From positions 46,389 through 110,388 of the forward strand of contig JBFMGC010000005.1 in NCBI GenBank assembly GCA_040752815.1: 64,000 nt of DNA, written 5' to 3'. Below, in pieces: positions 1-8,792 of the stretch. A program made the translations under genes and the position numbers. This stretch comes from Candidatus Zixiibacteriota bacterium (GTDB lineage Bacteria; Zixibacteria; MSB-5A5; GN15; FEB-12). The notes under the pieces are model-generated. The model saw nothing but the letters and a program-made list of their open reading frames with translations. It ran no database searches and was not told where the DNA came from. Within the stretch, counting starts at the first letter, position 1. Each line of letters starts with the position of its first letter.

Positions 1-455
1 ACAACGAGTATATAGATTGTTGTGTTCCGGGACCTGGCACTTATTACATAAGGGTCCATTACGACAATGAATGTAATGCCTACCAGTTGTGGTGGGACGA
101 TGTCAGTGGGTGTTGTGACGACCAGTACGAGGAGAACGATACGCGGGCCACGTGTACGCCTCTATCAGAGGGCACCTGGATCACGGCCAAGCAAGCGGAT
201 GACGACTGGTATTGTATCGATGTGACGCCCGGATACGAGCGGGTACTGATTGACTGTCGGTTTAGCCACGCGGAAGGTGACATTGACATCCGACTGGTAA
301 ACTCGGGCGGCGCGGTTTTGGCGTCCTCGCGGTCTACAGATGATAACGAGTACATTGACTTCACCGTGTCAACATCCGGTGTGTATTATATTCAAGTGTT
401 TTACGGCAACCGCTGCAATCGATACAACTTATGGTGGGACGATGTGGCCCCATAG
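1..455 (+). CDS. Secreted protein with PPC-like repeats, 3' end only
   Basis: The frame is open from base 3 to the TAG at 453-455, so only the last 150 codons are in the window and the start lies to the left. Two copies of a bacterial pre-peptidase C-terminal (PPC) type beta-sandwich can be seen. The first copy ends in LWWDDV (87-104) and the second in YNLWWDDV (about 424-447). Both share the pattern NEYID, then YYI.V.Y.N.CN.Y.LWWDDV. PPC domains are usually C-terminal extensions of exported proteases or adhesins that help folding or secretion. The catalytic part, if any, is outside the window, so the protein's activity cannot be told. The 35-residue-repeat gene follows on the same strand after 47 bases. 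Confidence 0.72.
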   Translation, partial: NEYIDCCVPGPGTYYIRVHYDNECNAYQLWWDDVSGCCDDQYEENDTRATCTPLSEGTWITAKQADDDWYCIDVTPGYERVLIDCRFSHAEGDIDIRLVNSGGAVLASSRSTDDNEYIDFTVSTSGVYYIQVFYGNRCNRYNLWWDDVAP

Positions 456-502
456 AAGTGGATAAAGATACTGAACGCATGAGCATAAGAGGAGTGTTTG
501 TT

Positions 503-1345
503 ATGCAACTGCCAGACTCCAGTAGAATAATCTCGCTAGAACTGATCGGCATCATAGTAATCCTATTCCTGGGATTGCCGGCGCAGACTATTGGCGACGA
601 CCAATCGGAACACAAGGTCGTCCGGCCCGACACTGCCTGGGACGAAACTGGCCGCCCCGTGATTCTGCCGCCGCGTTCACAGAGGAATGTAGTGGTAGAC
701 AACAAGCCAGTGAAACCGGCTGTGGAAAACTCTATGGGGGGCCTTGATGAGTTCGGACGACGGGTTGTCCCCCATGTGGGCACCGAGAAGAACGTAGAAG
801 TAGAGGGGAAACCGGCGCAATCAGAAGCTGCCGGGTTCACCACGACCCTCGATGAGTTCGGTCGGGAAGTACTCCTCCGAGTGGGGATGGACAGAAACGT
901 GGTAGTTGAAGGAAAGCCTTCTGAGCCTGCGTCAATGCGATCTGCCACGGTGACGGACGAAAGCGGGCGCGAGCTTGTGCTGCCGATGGGCATGGTGAAA
1001 AACGCTGTCGTCGACGCCAAGCCTGCTATGCCTGTCTCGCCAAGGTCTGCTGCTGTCTATGATGAGTCCGGGCGTGAGGTGGTCCTGCCGCCGGTGACTG
1101 AGAGGAACGCGGTTGGAGAAAACAAGCCTCCAGCAAGTGGAGCGCGTAGATTCACCACTGCCCTGGATGAATCTGGTCGAGAGGTTCTGGTAAGGACTGG
1201 GACAGACAGGAACGTGGTTGTCGAAGGCAAGCCATCCGAACCTATCCCCATTCAGTCGGCTGCTGCGCGCGACGAATCGGGGCGGGAAGTTGCCTTACCT
1301 CCATCTGGGACAAAGAAAAACGTAGTGATTGAAGGCAAAAAATAG
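503..1345 (+). CDS. Exported protein of seven tandem 35-residue repeats
   Basis: I do not recognise a family. The ATG at 503 is chosen because AAGAGGAG lies 8 bases upstream; the frame is open further left to 431. About residues 8-32 form a hydrophobic export signal or membrane anchor. The remaining residues are seven tandem copies of a 35-residue unit of pattern DE[SF]GREV.LP......NVVVEGKP..P, the first and last being incomplete. The units are diverged, so the array is old rather than a recent slippage product. The regular period and the charged/hydrophobic alternation suggest a repetitive beta fold displayed in the periplasm or on the surface. The gene lies 47 bases after the PPC protein and ends in a strong hairpin. 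Confidence 0.72.
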   Translation: MQLPDSSRIISLELIGIIVILFLGLPAQTIGDDQSEHKVVRPDTAWDETGRPVILPPRSQRNVVVDNKPVKPAVENSMGGLDEFGRRVVPHVGTEKNVEVEGKPAQSEAAGFTTTLDEFGREVLLRVGMDRNVVVEGKPSEPASMRSATVTDESGRELVLPMGMVKNAVVDAKPAMPVSPRSAAVYDESGREVVLPPVTERNAVGENKPPASGARRFTTALDESGREVLVRTGTDRNVVVEGKPSEPIPIQSAAARDESGREVALPPSGTKKNVVIEGKK

Positions 1346-1388
1346 CCTCTGGCACCAATTGCCCACCCGAAGCGGACCCACAAAAACA

Positions 1389-1412
1389 GCCGCCCCGAAC
1401 ATTCGGGGCGGC
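1389..1412 (+). terminator. Hairpin terminator after the repeat-protein gene
   Basis: Arms GCCGCCCCG and CGGGGCGGC enclose a 6-base AACATT loop and are followed by a T-containing stretch (TTCGTCTT). The hairpin lies 44 bases after the stop codon. A similar hairpin stands at the same distance from the intact rpoD gene at 3757-3780, so this one may have been duplicated with the sigma-factor remnant next to it. Confidence 0.6.
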
Positions 1413-1438
1413 TTCGTCTTCAGAGATGATCTTCGCGC

Positions 1439-1525
1439 CTAATTCAGATACGCCCTTAGCGAACGGCTACGCGAGGCGTGCCGAAGACGGCGGATCGCTT
1501 TCCCCTTGATCTGCCGCACACGATC
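1439..1525 (-). pseudogene. 3' remnant of a sigma-70 (rpoD-like) gene
   Basis: On the minus strand this stretch reads [16 protein letters not shown], then [12 protein letters not shown] and a stop. That is region 4.2 and the C-terminus of the intact sigma factor at 3807-4661. The roughly 84 comparable bases differ at about seven positions. Similarity stops at about base 1520, so everything upstream of region 4.2 is missing and no start exists. It is either the end of a decayed paralogous sigma gene or a diverged duplication of the rpoD 3' end together with its terminator. Confidence 0.72.
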
Positions 1526-1533
1526 GCCGATAC

Positions 1534-1743
1534 TTGGATAGGATAAGGTCAAAAGAGTATTCGGCAATCGTTTTTGAGCATCGGTGGTTTGAAGACAACC
1601 TCAAAGACCCCTCCGAATATCTCGGACCCGTCTTCGAAAGTAATGACGACTTCTGGCCGGTCACCGGCTGGCGCATAAGACCGGCTTCAATCTGGATACC
1701 CAAACCGAATGCCTCGGATACGTCCGGTGCCATGCGGCGTTAG
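1534..1743 (+). pseudogene. Possible 3' fragment of an unknown ORF
   Basis: The frame starts at a TTG with no Shine-Dalgarno and gives 69 residues rich in aromatic and charged residues (FEHRWFED, DDFWPVTGW). It opens exactly where the sigma-factor remnant on the other strand ends, so it looks like the surviving 3' end of a gene cut by a rearrangement. The tail has the flavour of the periplasmic C-terminus of membrane glycosyltransferases like the one that follows, but this is only an impression. It may be noise. Confidence 0.28.
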
Positions 1744-1758
1744 AAAGGTCACCCGACA

Positions 1759-3738
1759 TTGAATAGGGGCATAGATATCGGAGTGACGGGTCAACCGATC
1801 GGCGGTGAGACGCACTACTCTGCCGGCCGGGGTTTTCGCCCATGGGGCATCGGCTGGGGTGTGGTAATAGCGTCTGTCCTGGGAATTCTCGCCGTAGTGC
1901 TAGTTCTAACGGCCTGGATGCATGACGATGCCTACATCACCTTTCGAACCATAGACAACTTCGTGAACGGCTACGGGCTCACCTGGAATGTTGCCGAGCG
2001 GGTCCAGGCGTACACGAATCCGCTCTGGATGTTCCTGGTAACACTCGTGTACCTGTGCACGAGGGAAGTCTACTTTAGCAGCATCGCCCTGAGTCTCGGT
2101 ATCACTTTGCTCGCGGCGGCGATCGTTTCGCTCCGGGTATCGACAGCCCCGTTCACTGCAGTGTTGGTGCTGCTGGGATTGCTGGCATCAAAACCGTTCA
2201 TAGATTTCTCCACGTCGGGGTTGGAGAACCCCCTTACACACCTTCTCCTAATCGTGTTCTTTGCGAAATACTTCACGGGTGATCGCAACCGCGGTACGTT
2301 GATGTGGCTTTCCTTCGTAGCCGCGCTCTCAGCTATCAACCGCCTGGATACTATCCTCCTCTACCTGCCCGCTCTGTTGTTCTGCGTGGTCTGTTGCGAC
2401 AACAAGAAGAACGCATGGGTAATCCTCCCCGGCGTTAGCCCGCTATTCCTTTGGCTTGCCTTTGCCACGTTTTATTATGGCTCGCCGTTTCCGAACAGTG
2501 CCTTTGCCAAACTGAGCGCAGGAATCGACTCGCCGGACCTGGCTGCCCAGGGTTGGATCTACTTGAAGAGCGGCTTCTCGCGCTCGCCTGTCACCTTGAT
2601 CGCAATGGCCGGCGCAGTTGCGGCGGCAGTGTACGCCCGTTCCGCAAAACTGATAGTAGGTTCACTCGGGATCCTTCTCTATATCGGTTATGTGGTTAGA
2701 GTTGGCGGAGACTACATGGAGGGCCGATTCCTGGCGGCTCCGTTCGTAATGGCGATCACGTTTCTTTCGCAGCATCGATTCAGGCCGGCGCTGACGGAAG
2801 GTACTATGATAGCGGGCACAGCCCTTGTCATAGGTCTGGTGTGGCCAACTTGTCCTCTGCGATCCGGAATGAACTACGGGGCTGACCCTTCCAAATTCTA
2901 CTGGAACGAGGGCATCGCCGATGAGCGGGAGGGCTACTACCAGAAAACAGGTTTGCTCGTACAATCGAACGACCAGCCCATCCCAAATCACCCGTGGGTA
3001 CGCGAAGGGCTCGACGCTCGATTGGCGGGCAAACGAGTCGTGACGCGAGCAGGCATCGGCTTCTTTGGCTTCTTTGCGGGACCCCAGGTGCATGTGGTCG
3101 ATTATCACGGGTTGTCGGACCCGCTTCTGGCTCGACTACCTACGATGACACCAAAGAAATGGCGCATCGGACATTTCATACGACCGATCCCGGAGGGCTA
3201 CATCGCCTCACTAGAAAGCGGCGACAATGTTCTGACCGAAGAGCTGCTCCGAGAATACTACGGTAGACTGCGTTTCATCACAAGGGGCAATCTATGGGAT
3301 TGGACCCGGCTCAAGACAATTGTCGATATGAACCTCGGACGATATGAGCATCTGATTCAGAGTTACGTTTCGCAGCCGGTTCGCGTACGATTATCCGACT
3401 TCCGCCACCCTCGCCCTCAGGGCACGCCGTATCGAGCCCCGGGAAACATGCTGCTTCGGCAACCAGGCCTGGTGATAGACATGGAAGAACTGCGTCACAC
3501 CGAGATTATTGAGTTGAGCTCCGATAGCAACGATGAATACTTATTGGAGTTCCTGAGAGATTCGACCGTCGTGGCCAGTCATGTTGTCCCTATCCGGCGA
3601 ATACCCGAAGGCGGGTTGCGAGTTGACACAATTTACGTCCCCCGCGAAGCGTTCGAGCCCGGATTCAATTTCGTTCACATAACCGGTCAGGGAGGTGATA
3701 TGACATATAGCGTCGGCCATCTAAGACTGCTGCGATAA
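1759..3738 (+). CDS. GT-C fold membrane glycosyltransferase-like protein
   Basis: The protein has 659 residues, with about ten hydrophobic segments in the first 370 and a soluble C-terminal part. The first luminal loop holds DDAYITFR, followed by NGYGLTWN and AYTNPLW. That pattern is typical of polyprenyl-phosphate-sugar dependent GT-C enzymes related to arabinofuranosyl- and mannosyltransferases, where the DD pair acts in catalysis. The enzyme would sit in the inner membrane and glycosylate an extracytoplasmic acceptor; donor and acceptor cannot be told. The TTG at 1759 is preceded by GAAAGG 10 bases upstream. A second, larger paralogue lies at 22402-24762. It converges on rpoD with a shared hairpin between. 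Confidence 0.72.
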   Translation: MNRGIDIGVTGQPIGGETHYSAGRGFRPWGIGWGVVIASVLGILAVVLVLTAWMHDDAYITFRTIDNFVNGYGLTWNVAERVQAYTNPLWMFLVTLVYLCTREVYFSSIALSLGITLLAAAIVSLRVSTAPFTAVLVLLGLLASKPFIDFSTSGLENPLTHLLLIVFFAKYFTGDRNRGTLMWLSFVAALSAINRLDTILLYLPALLFCVVCCDNKKNAWVILPGVSPLFLWLAFATFYYGSPFPNSAFAKLSAGIDSPDLAAQGWIYLKSGFSRSPVTLIAMAGAVAAAVYARSAKLIVGSLGILLYIGYVVRVGGDYMEGRFLAAPFVMAITFLSQHRFRPALTEGTMIAGTALVIGLVWPTCPLRSGMNYGADPSKFYWNEGIADEREGYYQKTGLLVQSNDQPIPNHPWVREGLDARLAGKRVVTRAGIGFFGFFAGPQVHVVDYHGLSDPLLARLPTMTPKKWRIGHFIRPIPEGYIASLESGDNVLTEELLREYYGRLRFITRGNLWDWTRLKTIVDMNLGRYEHLIQSYVSQPVRVRLSDFRHPRPQGTPYRAPGNMLLRQPGLVIDMEELRHTEIIELSSDSNDEYLLEFLRDSTVVASHVVPIRRIPEGGLRVDTIYVPREAFEPGFNFVHITGQGGDMTYSVGHLRLLR

Positions 3739-3756
3739 TCTGTTTCTCCATGAAAA

Positions 3757-3780
3757 GCCGCCCCTCGAATGAGGAGCGGC
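3757..3780. terminator. Bidirectional terminator between GT-C gene and rpoD
   Basis: Arms GCCGCCCCTC and GAGGAGCGGC (one mismatch) flank a GAAT loop. The arm is preceded by AAAA and followed by TT, so a minus-strand transcript from rpoD ends in a U tract and the plus-strand transcript of the GT-C gene meets the same hairpin. Confidence 0.7.
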
Positions 3781-3806
3781 TTGTCGTCTATCGATAATCT
3801 CGCGGT

Positions 3807-4661
3807 CTAATTCAAATACGCCCTTAGCGAGCGGCTGCGCGAGGCGTGCCGAAGACGGCGGATCGCTTTCTCTTTGATCTGCCTTACACGCTCACGCGTC
3901 AGCGAAAACCGCGCGCCGATCTCCTCCAGCGTGAGCGCCTTCTCGTGATTCAACCCGAAATACAGATTGATCACTTCGGCCTCACGCGGCGTGAGCGTGT
4001 CGAGCGCCTTCTCGATCTCGACCCTCAGCGAGCTGCTGAGCAGCGCTTCGTCCGGCGACGGTTGAAACTCGTCCTCGAGGATGTCGATCAGCGAGTTGTC
4101 TTCAGAAACCGAAAACGGCGCGTCGAGCGACAAATGCGAGTTCGAGATTTTCAGCGTGTCGGAAACCTCGCCCTCGGACAATTCCAGTTCCTTGGCGATT
4201 TCTTCCGGCGACGGCTCCCGGCCGAGACCCTGCTCCAGACGGCTCGAAACCTTGCCGATCTTGTGCAGCGTGCCAACCCGGTTGAGCGGCAGCCGCACGA
4301 TACGGCTCTGTTCGGCCAGCGCCTGTAAAATAGCCTGGCGAATCCACCAGACGGCGTAAGAGATGAACTTGAACCCACGAGTCTCGTCGAACCGCTTGGC
4401 CGCTTTGATCAGGCCGATATTGCCTTCGTTGATCAAGTCGGCCAGGGACAGACCCTGGTTTTGGTACTGCTTGGCGACGGACACCACGAAACGAAGATTG
4501 GCGCGAGTTAGTTTTTCCAGGGCCTTTGTGTCACCCTGCTTTATTTTGCGCGCCAGGCGTACTTCTTCCGCAGCGGTAATAAGGGGGGTTTCCCCGATCT
4601 CGCGAAGGTACAGGTCGAGTGACCGGTCCTCATCGCGATACTTCAGTGACTGTTTCGCCAC
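3807..4661 (-). CDS. rpoD: Primary RNA polymerase sigma factor (RpoD/SigA type)
   Basis: The 284-residue protein has regions 1.2, 2, 3 and 4 in order. Visible hallmarks are the core-binding and -10 helices ([33 protein letters not shown]), region 3 beginning at IVRLP, and region 4.2 with [20 protein letters not shown]. Region 1.1 is absent, as in group 1 sigma factors of Bacteroidetes/Chlorobi-type bacteria, and the length matches those. The start is a GTG at 4661 because a stop lies just upstream; AAGGAG is rather distant at 13 bases. It directs housekeeping transcription. It lies 93 bases downstream of htrA and is probably co-transcribed with it. Confidence 0.93.
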   Translation of the reverse strand: MAKQSLKYRDEDRSLDLYLREIGETPLITAAEEVRLARKIKQGDTKALEKLTRANLRFVVSVAKQYQNQGLSLADLINEGNIGLIKAAKRFDETRGFKFISYAVWWIRQAILQALAEQSRIVRLPLNRVGTLHKIGKVSSRLEQGLGREPSPEEIAKELELSEGEVSDTLKISNSHLSLDAPFSVSEDNSLIDILEDEFQPSPDEALLSSSLRVEIEKALDTLTPREAEVINLYFGLNHEKALTLEEIGARFSLTRERVRQIKEKAIRRLRHASRSRSLRAYLN

Positions 4662-4754
4662 CTTGGCTGACTAGCTCCTTCGAACCCTACGACTACTGTT
4701 TTGGTCCAAGACGGCCCTCGCGAGCCGTCGGTACTGCTCTCTATCTTCAATAAC

Positions 4755-6248
4755 TTACTGCCTCAGTATCTTCCGGGCGATAGCGCCATCCGGCTCCTGC
4801 ACAATGAGCGGGATTCGCGACCGGTCTTCCTCTTGTCTCACCGCGGAAAGAAATTCCTCCACCGAACTCACGGCGTTTTTCCCGATTTTCATAATGATCG
4901 AGCCGGCAGTTACGCCCGCTCGGTCGGCCGCCGTCCCCGGGTACACTCTCCAAACGTACAAACCGTCAACATGTTCCGCGCCAATATCTCGGGCGATTTC
5001 CGGTGTGTAGCGGCTCAATTCCATGCCGAGCAGGACCTCGGTCTCGGGGTGAGCACCCCCTCCAGGGTTTTCCAGCGACTGGGCCAGCCCGCTGTCGCGG
5101 TCGCCAATTGTCGTCTTCAGGTTAACGTGCTTGCCGTCGCGGACCACCTCGACAGGGATCGTATTCCCCTGCCTGAGCGTGGACACCAGCACCGAGAACT
5201 GACTGCCGTTTACAACTTCCTGATTATTGAACTTCACGACAACGTCACCCGGTTGAATTCCGGCCTGGTCGGCGGGCGATCCCACAAACACCGAGTCGAT
5301 CACCACCCCGCGTACGGCGTTTAGTCCGAGCCGCTTGGCCTGGCGCTCGTTGACATCCGACATCTGCACTCCCAGCCAGCCGCGACTCGGTTTGCCCGTA
5401 GCAATCAAATCTGGTACGATGGCGCGAGCCAGATTGATAGGGATGGCGAACCCGATACCGACCGAGGAACCGGTCGGGCTCGTGATGGCTGCATTGACCC
5501 CGATGCACTCACCGCGAAGGTTTAGAAGCGGGCCGCCCGAATTGCCCGGATTAATGGCGGCGTCGGTCTGAATGTAGTTCTGGTAGTACGGCGTGTCGCC
5601 GGTGAACCGGAGTTGGCTTCGACCTTTGGCCGAGACCACGCCGACCGTGACGGTCCTATCCAGACCCTGCTCGGGAAACGGGTTGCCGATCGCAATGGCC
5701 CAGTCGCCCACCTGGATCTCGTCGGAGTCACCAAACGGGATAACCGTAACCTTCTCTTCCGGCTCGACCCGAAGTACGGCCAGATCCGATTCCGGATCGT
5801 TGCCCACGAGCTGTGCCCGGTATTCGTAGCCCGACGATGTCCGGACCGTGATCTCCATGGCGTTGGCCACAACGTGATTGTTAGTCAGGACATAGCCGTC
5901 CTCGCGGAAGAAGAACCCGGAGCCGCGAGACATGGCATAGTGGCCGCCCCGGAGCCACCAGTGGGCCTGGTTGTCGCGGGTTGTGGCAGAGACATTGACC
6001 ACGGCGTCAGCCACCTGATTGACCACGTCAACGAACGGCGACTGCATGTGGCCGCCCTTGTCTACCACAGGGAACAGACCGGTCTGGCTGACGTTGGTCG
6101 GCACCTGGGCCACTGAGGGGGCTGACAGGTCCAGGTTAGACGCAATTAGAACGCCGAGGAGGGTGAAAAGGACGGCAGCCGAAACGATACCGGCCGTGCG
6201 GCGGCCGGAGAATTTCGGCTTCTGAGGAGGAACCGATTGGTTAATCAA
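4755..6248 (-). CDS. HtrA/DegP-type periplasmic serine protease
   Basis: This is a 497-residue Do-family protease that degrades or refolds damaged envelope proteins. An N-terminal membrane anchor (about residues 20-42) is followed by a trypsin-like domain with catalytic His125 (TNNHVV), Asp155 (ESDLAVL) and Ser237 (GNSGGP), then two PDZ domains (about 300-390 and 405-490). The frame is open upstream to 6437, but a near-perfect promoter at 6276-6304 puts transcription start near 6269. Translation must therefore begin at the TTG at 6248 (GGTGGG just upstream) or the GTG at 6257. It is followed on the same strand by rpoD. Confidence 0.92.
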   Translation of the reverse strand: MINQSVPPQKPKFSGRRTAGIVSAAVLFTLLGVLIASNLDLSAPSVAQVPTNVSQTGLFPVVDKGGHMQSPFVDVVNQVADAVVNVSATTRDNQAHWWLRGGHYAMSRGSGFFFREDGYVLTNNHVVANAMEITVRTSSGYEYRAQLVGNDPESDLAVLRVEPEEKVTVIPFGDSDEIQVGDWAIAIGNPFPEQGLDRTVTVGVVSAKGRSQLRFTGDTPYYQNYIQTDAAINPGNSGGPLLNLRGECIGVNAAITSPTGSSVGIGFAIPINLARAIVPDLIATGKPSRGWLGVQMSDVNERQAKRLGLNAVRGVVIDSVFVGSPADQAGIQPGDVVVKFNNQEVVNGSQFSVLVSTLRQGNTIPVEVVRDGKHVNLKTTIGDRDSGLAQSLENPGGGAHPETEVLLGMELSRYTPEIARDIGAEHVDGLYVWRVYPGTAADRAGVTAGSIIMKIGKNAVSSVEEFLSAVRQEEDRSRIPLIVQEPDGAIARKILRQ

Positions 6249-6275
6249 GAAGCCCACCAGAAAACTTAGCCTTAT

Positions 6276-6304
6276 AGTATACCCCTCACTCCGAGGCGTG
6301 TCAA
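6276..6304 (-). promoter_or_regulatory. Sigma-70 promoter of htrA (rpoD)
   Basis: On the minus strand TTGACA (6299-6304) and TATACT (6276-6281) are separated by exactly 17 bases. This is the full -35 consensus and a five-of-six -10 match. Transcription would start near 6269, leaving a leader of only 12-21 bases before the chosen start codon. Confidence 0.85.
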
Positions 6305-6533
6305 GCAAAACCTGATGCCTCGACGTGAGAACTTCCTTATTACTAATACGAACCTCATTCCTGACTTGATACCCGAATTCTAAGGGAAAGTTCTGCTCAT
6401 CGGGGGTTGTAAGTCTATGGTTTATCGCATCATACAATTGCGAGGCGGCCTGCTTCGCACGGCCGTATCGGGTTTACCCCAGTGTGGCGACCTTGTTGAC
6501 TTCCCCGCTGCTGCCCGCTACTTTGCCGCCGGA

Positions 6534-7184
6534 ATGGACTCAGCCCGGAAACAGCGGAAACAGCTTATCGAGGTCGGCAAGAGGCTGACTAAGATGCGGA
6601 TGGTGGCCGGGTCCGACGGCAACCTCTCCGCCCGCCTGGAGAACGGCCACATCCTGATCACTCCCTCGGGCGTGCCTCTCGGTGACCTAGATGCAGACGA
6701 TCTCGTGATGGTCGATCTGCACGGGACGAAACTTGATGGCGATGGCGAGCCGTCATCGGAACTCGCGACCCATTTGTACCTGTACAAGTCGCGTCCGGAC
6801 ATACAGGCCGTTGTCCACGCCCATCCGCCGTACGCCACCGCCTTTGCGGTCGCCGGAGTCGAAATGGAATGGCGGTCGCTGCCTGAGATGGTAGTGCTTG
6901 TCGGTCCGGTGGCATTGACTGAGTATGCCCCTCCCGGGACCGAGGCCGTTCCGAAAGCACTGGAACCGTTTTTCGCGAACCACGACGCCTTTCTATTGCG
7001 TAATCATGGGCTGGTGACAGTCGGGCGGTCGGTTATGATCGCATGGCAACGGCATGAGATTGTGGAGCACGCTGCCCGCATACTCCACCTGAGTCGAACG
7101 TTGGGCGGTCCCCAGCACATTCCTGGTTCCGATTTTGAGCGCCTCGAAAATCTGAGAAATACGTTGACGCGCGAACGGGACTGA
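6534..7184 (+). CDS. Class II aldolase/adducin family protein
   Basis: The protein has 216 residues and is related to L-fuculose-phosphate aldolase, ribulose-phosphate epimerase and MtnB. The family motifs are GNLSAR and ITPSG (phosphate site), the zinc ligands in VVHAHPPYATA, and the third histidine in RNHGLVTVG. It should be a cytosolic zinc enzyme acting on a phosphorylated sugar or thio-sugar; the substrate cannot be read from sequence. The ATG at 6534 fits the family N-terminus, although the frame is open to 6417. It is the first gene of a compact operon that continues into folate and pantothenate genes. Confidence 0.85.
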   Translation: MDSARKQRKQLIEVGKRLTKMRMVAGSDGNLSARLENGHILITPSGVPLGDLDADDLVMVDLHGTKLDGDGEPSSELATHLYLYKSRPDIQAVVHAHPPYATAFAVAGVEMEWRSLPEMVVLVGPVALTEYAPPGTEAVPKALEPFFANHDAFLLRNHGLVTVGRSVMIAWQRHEIVEHAARILHLSRTLGGPQHIPGSDFERLENLRNTLTRERD

Positions 7185-7200
7185 TACGCATGGAGACAAT

Positions 7201-8382
7201 GTGCCGGTCCGGAAAGTAGTTATCGATCGAGCCAATCGGCTCTACCAGATGCCGCCCGAGGTGGCGGACTTTGTCCCGTCGGGCCGCACACTGTTCGGGC
7301 TGGGACGCAGCGGCGTGATCGACCTGGCCTCGTTCCACTGGCCCATAGCGTTCGAACAAGATACCAAGCCCGCAGGCGACGAGCTGATGCCGGCAACAGA
7401 GCAGCAGTTGGCAGCACTTAGGGAGGAACTCGCAGTTTGGATAAATCGCACCCACGGCGCGCGAATCATCCCGGACAAAGAGATCTTCATTGGCGGGGGC
7501 ATCTCCAACCTTGCCTTTCAAATGGCGCTGGCCCATATCGACAGCGGCGATGCCGCGTTCGTTCCCTCCGTGGGCATCCCCCTTTACAGGGCTTGTGTGA
7601 CCGCGTGCAATGGTCAGCCGATCACTTATACAGTGTCGTCAAAAAACGACTGGTCGCCTCGATTCGACCGCCTCAATACCGTGCTGGGACGAGCCGCCCG
7701 TCTGCTGTTCCTCAATTCGCCGCACAACCCAACCGGCGTGGAACTGACCCACAAGGAAATCGCCGAGCTGGTCTGGACTGCCGGACGGCAGAACATCCTG
7801 ATTATCAATGATACCGCTTATGCGTCGCTTTCCAACCGACCGCATGCGTCGCTCCTATCAGTCACTGGCGGAAAGAAGGTCGGGGTCGAATTGGGATCGT
7901 TCGCCTATCAATTCGGGCTTCCGGCGCTGCCGTTCGGATATGCCGTGGGCAATCGCGAAGCGATATCCGGTTTGAAAAAGACCTCCCGCCTGGTTCACGC
8001 CTACCTGCCGTCCTATGCCGCTAATCTGGCAGTCGAGGCGATTCGGCAATATCCCTGCGATGCGCTAACGCGTGTGCGCGACCGGCTAACGCGCGCGTCA
8101 AGCGAGGCCTCGCAGCTAATGTCGCTGCTGCGGCTCGAACGCACGGTACAATCGTCGGTACCATTCGAATGGGCGCGTATCGAGAGACGAATGCCATCGA
8201 CCAACCTTGCCCGAACTTTGCTGCGCCGTTTTCGCATCGTGGTCGCACCGGGGCTTGCCTTCGGCGAGAACGGCGAGGGGTTTCTGCGATTCAGTCTGCT
8301 GGCCGGCTCTGAAGCGTTCGCCGAGGCGTGTCGCCGCGTGCGGCGAAGCCGCATCGCACGTAAGCGGGAGGACACAGAATGA
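7201..8382 (+). CDS. Aminotransferase class I/II fold protein lacking PLP lysine
   Basis: The protein has 393 residues and a fold-type I aminotransferase architecture. It keeps the PLP asparagine region (NSPHNPTG), the Asp/Tyr pair (NDTAY) and the carboxylate-binding arginine (FLRFSL). The place of the Schiff-base lysine reads GSFAYQFGLPALPFGYAVGN, where related enzymes have SFSK.....G.R.G, so Tyr236 stands for the lysine and proline for the arginine. A normal transaminase reaction is therefore unlikely; it may be a lyase-like, regulatory or binding protein. It begins with GTG 16 bases after the aldolase gene and overlaps folB by 4 bases. Confidence 0.75.
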   Translation: MPVRKVVIDRANRLYQMPPEVADFVPSGRTLFGLGRSGVIDLASFHWPIAFEQDTKPAGDELMPATEQQLAALREELAVWINRTHGARIIPDKEIFIGGGISNLAFQMALAHIDSGDAAFVPSVGIPLYRACVTACNGQPITYTVSSKNDWSPRFDRLNTVLGRAARLLFLNSPHNPTGVELTHKEIAELVWTAGRQNILIINDTAYASLSNRPHASLLSVTGGKKVGVELGSFAYQFGLPALPFGYAVGNREAISGLKKTSRLVHAYLPSYAANLAVEAIRQYPCDALTRVRDRLTRASSEASQLMSLLRLERTVQSSVPFEWARIERRMPSTNLARTLLRRFRIVVAPGLAFGENGEGFLRFSLLAGSEAFAEACRRVRRSRIARKREDTE

Positions 8383-8789
8383 AGGATGTCATCCGGCTTG
8401 TGGGTCTGACCTTTTACGGCTATCACGGGATTAGCGCGGCCGAAAAGGAAACGGGACGCCAGTTCGAGGTCGACTGCGATCTTCAAACTGATCTGGCCGA
8501 GGCGGCCCACTCGGACAACCTCCGCGATACGATCGACTACAGCCAGGTCTACGCGGTTATTCGCGAGGTTGTCGAGGGTCGGGCGTATGCCCTTCTGGAG
8601 GGTCTGGCCGGCGAACTGGCCGGTATCCTGCTCGACAGGTTCCCGGTGTATGCGGTAACGTTGAGGATTCGCAAGCTCCATCCGCCGGTGGCCGGTCCGG
8701 CGAAGTACATTGAAGTCGAAGTGACGCGAATGCAGGGAGACCCCTCGAAACTCACCGCCCCGAAGTTTAATAGGCCGGAGAGTACCTGA
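8379..8789 (+). CDS. folB: Dihydroneopterin aldolase
   Basis: FolB converts 7,8-dihydroneopterin to 6-hydroxymethyl-7,8-dihydropterin and glycolaldehyde in folate synthesis. Family signatures are the start VGLTFYGYHG, the E.E...Q.F.VD segment with its glutamates, DTIDYSQV, the conserved EGLA segment and the lysine in IRKLHPP. At 136 residues it is slightly longer than the usual 120 because of a polar C-terminal tail. It overlaps the preceding gene by ATGA and is followed 3 bases later by folK, so the two consecutive steps of the pathway are coupled. Confidence 0.92.
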   Translation: MKDVIRLVGLTFYGYHGISAAEKETGRQFEVDCDLQTDLAEAAHSDNLRDTIDYSQVYAVIREVVEGRAYALLEGLAGELAGILLDRFPVYAVTLRIRKLHPPVAGPAKYIEVEVTRMQGDPSKLTAPKFNRPEST

Positions 8790-8792
8790 GCG

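Noticed and set aside
361-1251. Minus-strand open frames of Ser/Thr/Arg-rich repeats opposite the 35-residue repeat gene
   Set aside because: They mirror the repeat periodicity of the plus-strand gene, which has the Shine-Dalgarno and export signal.
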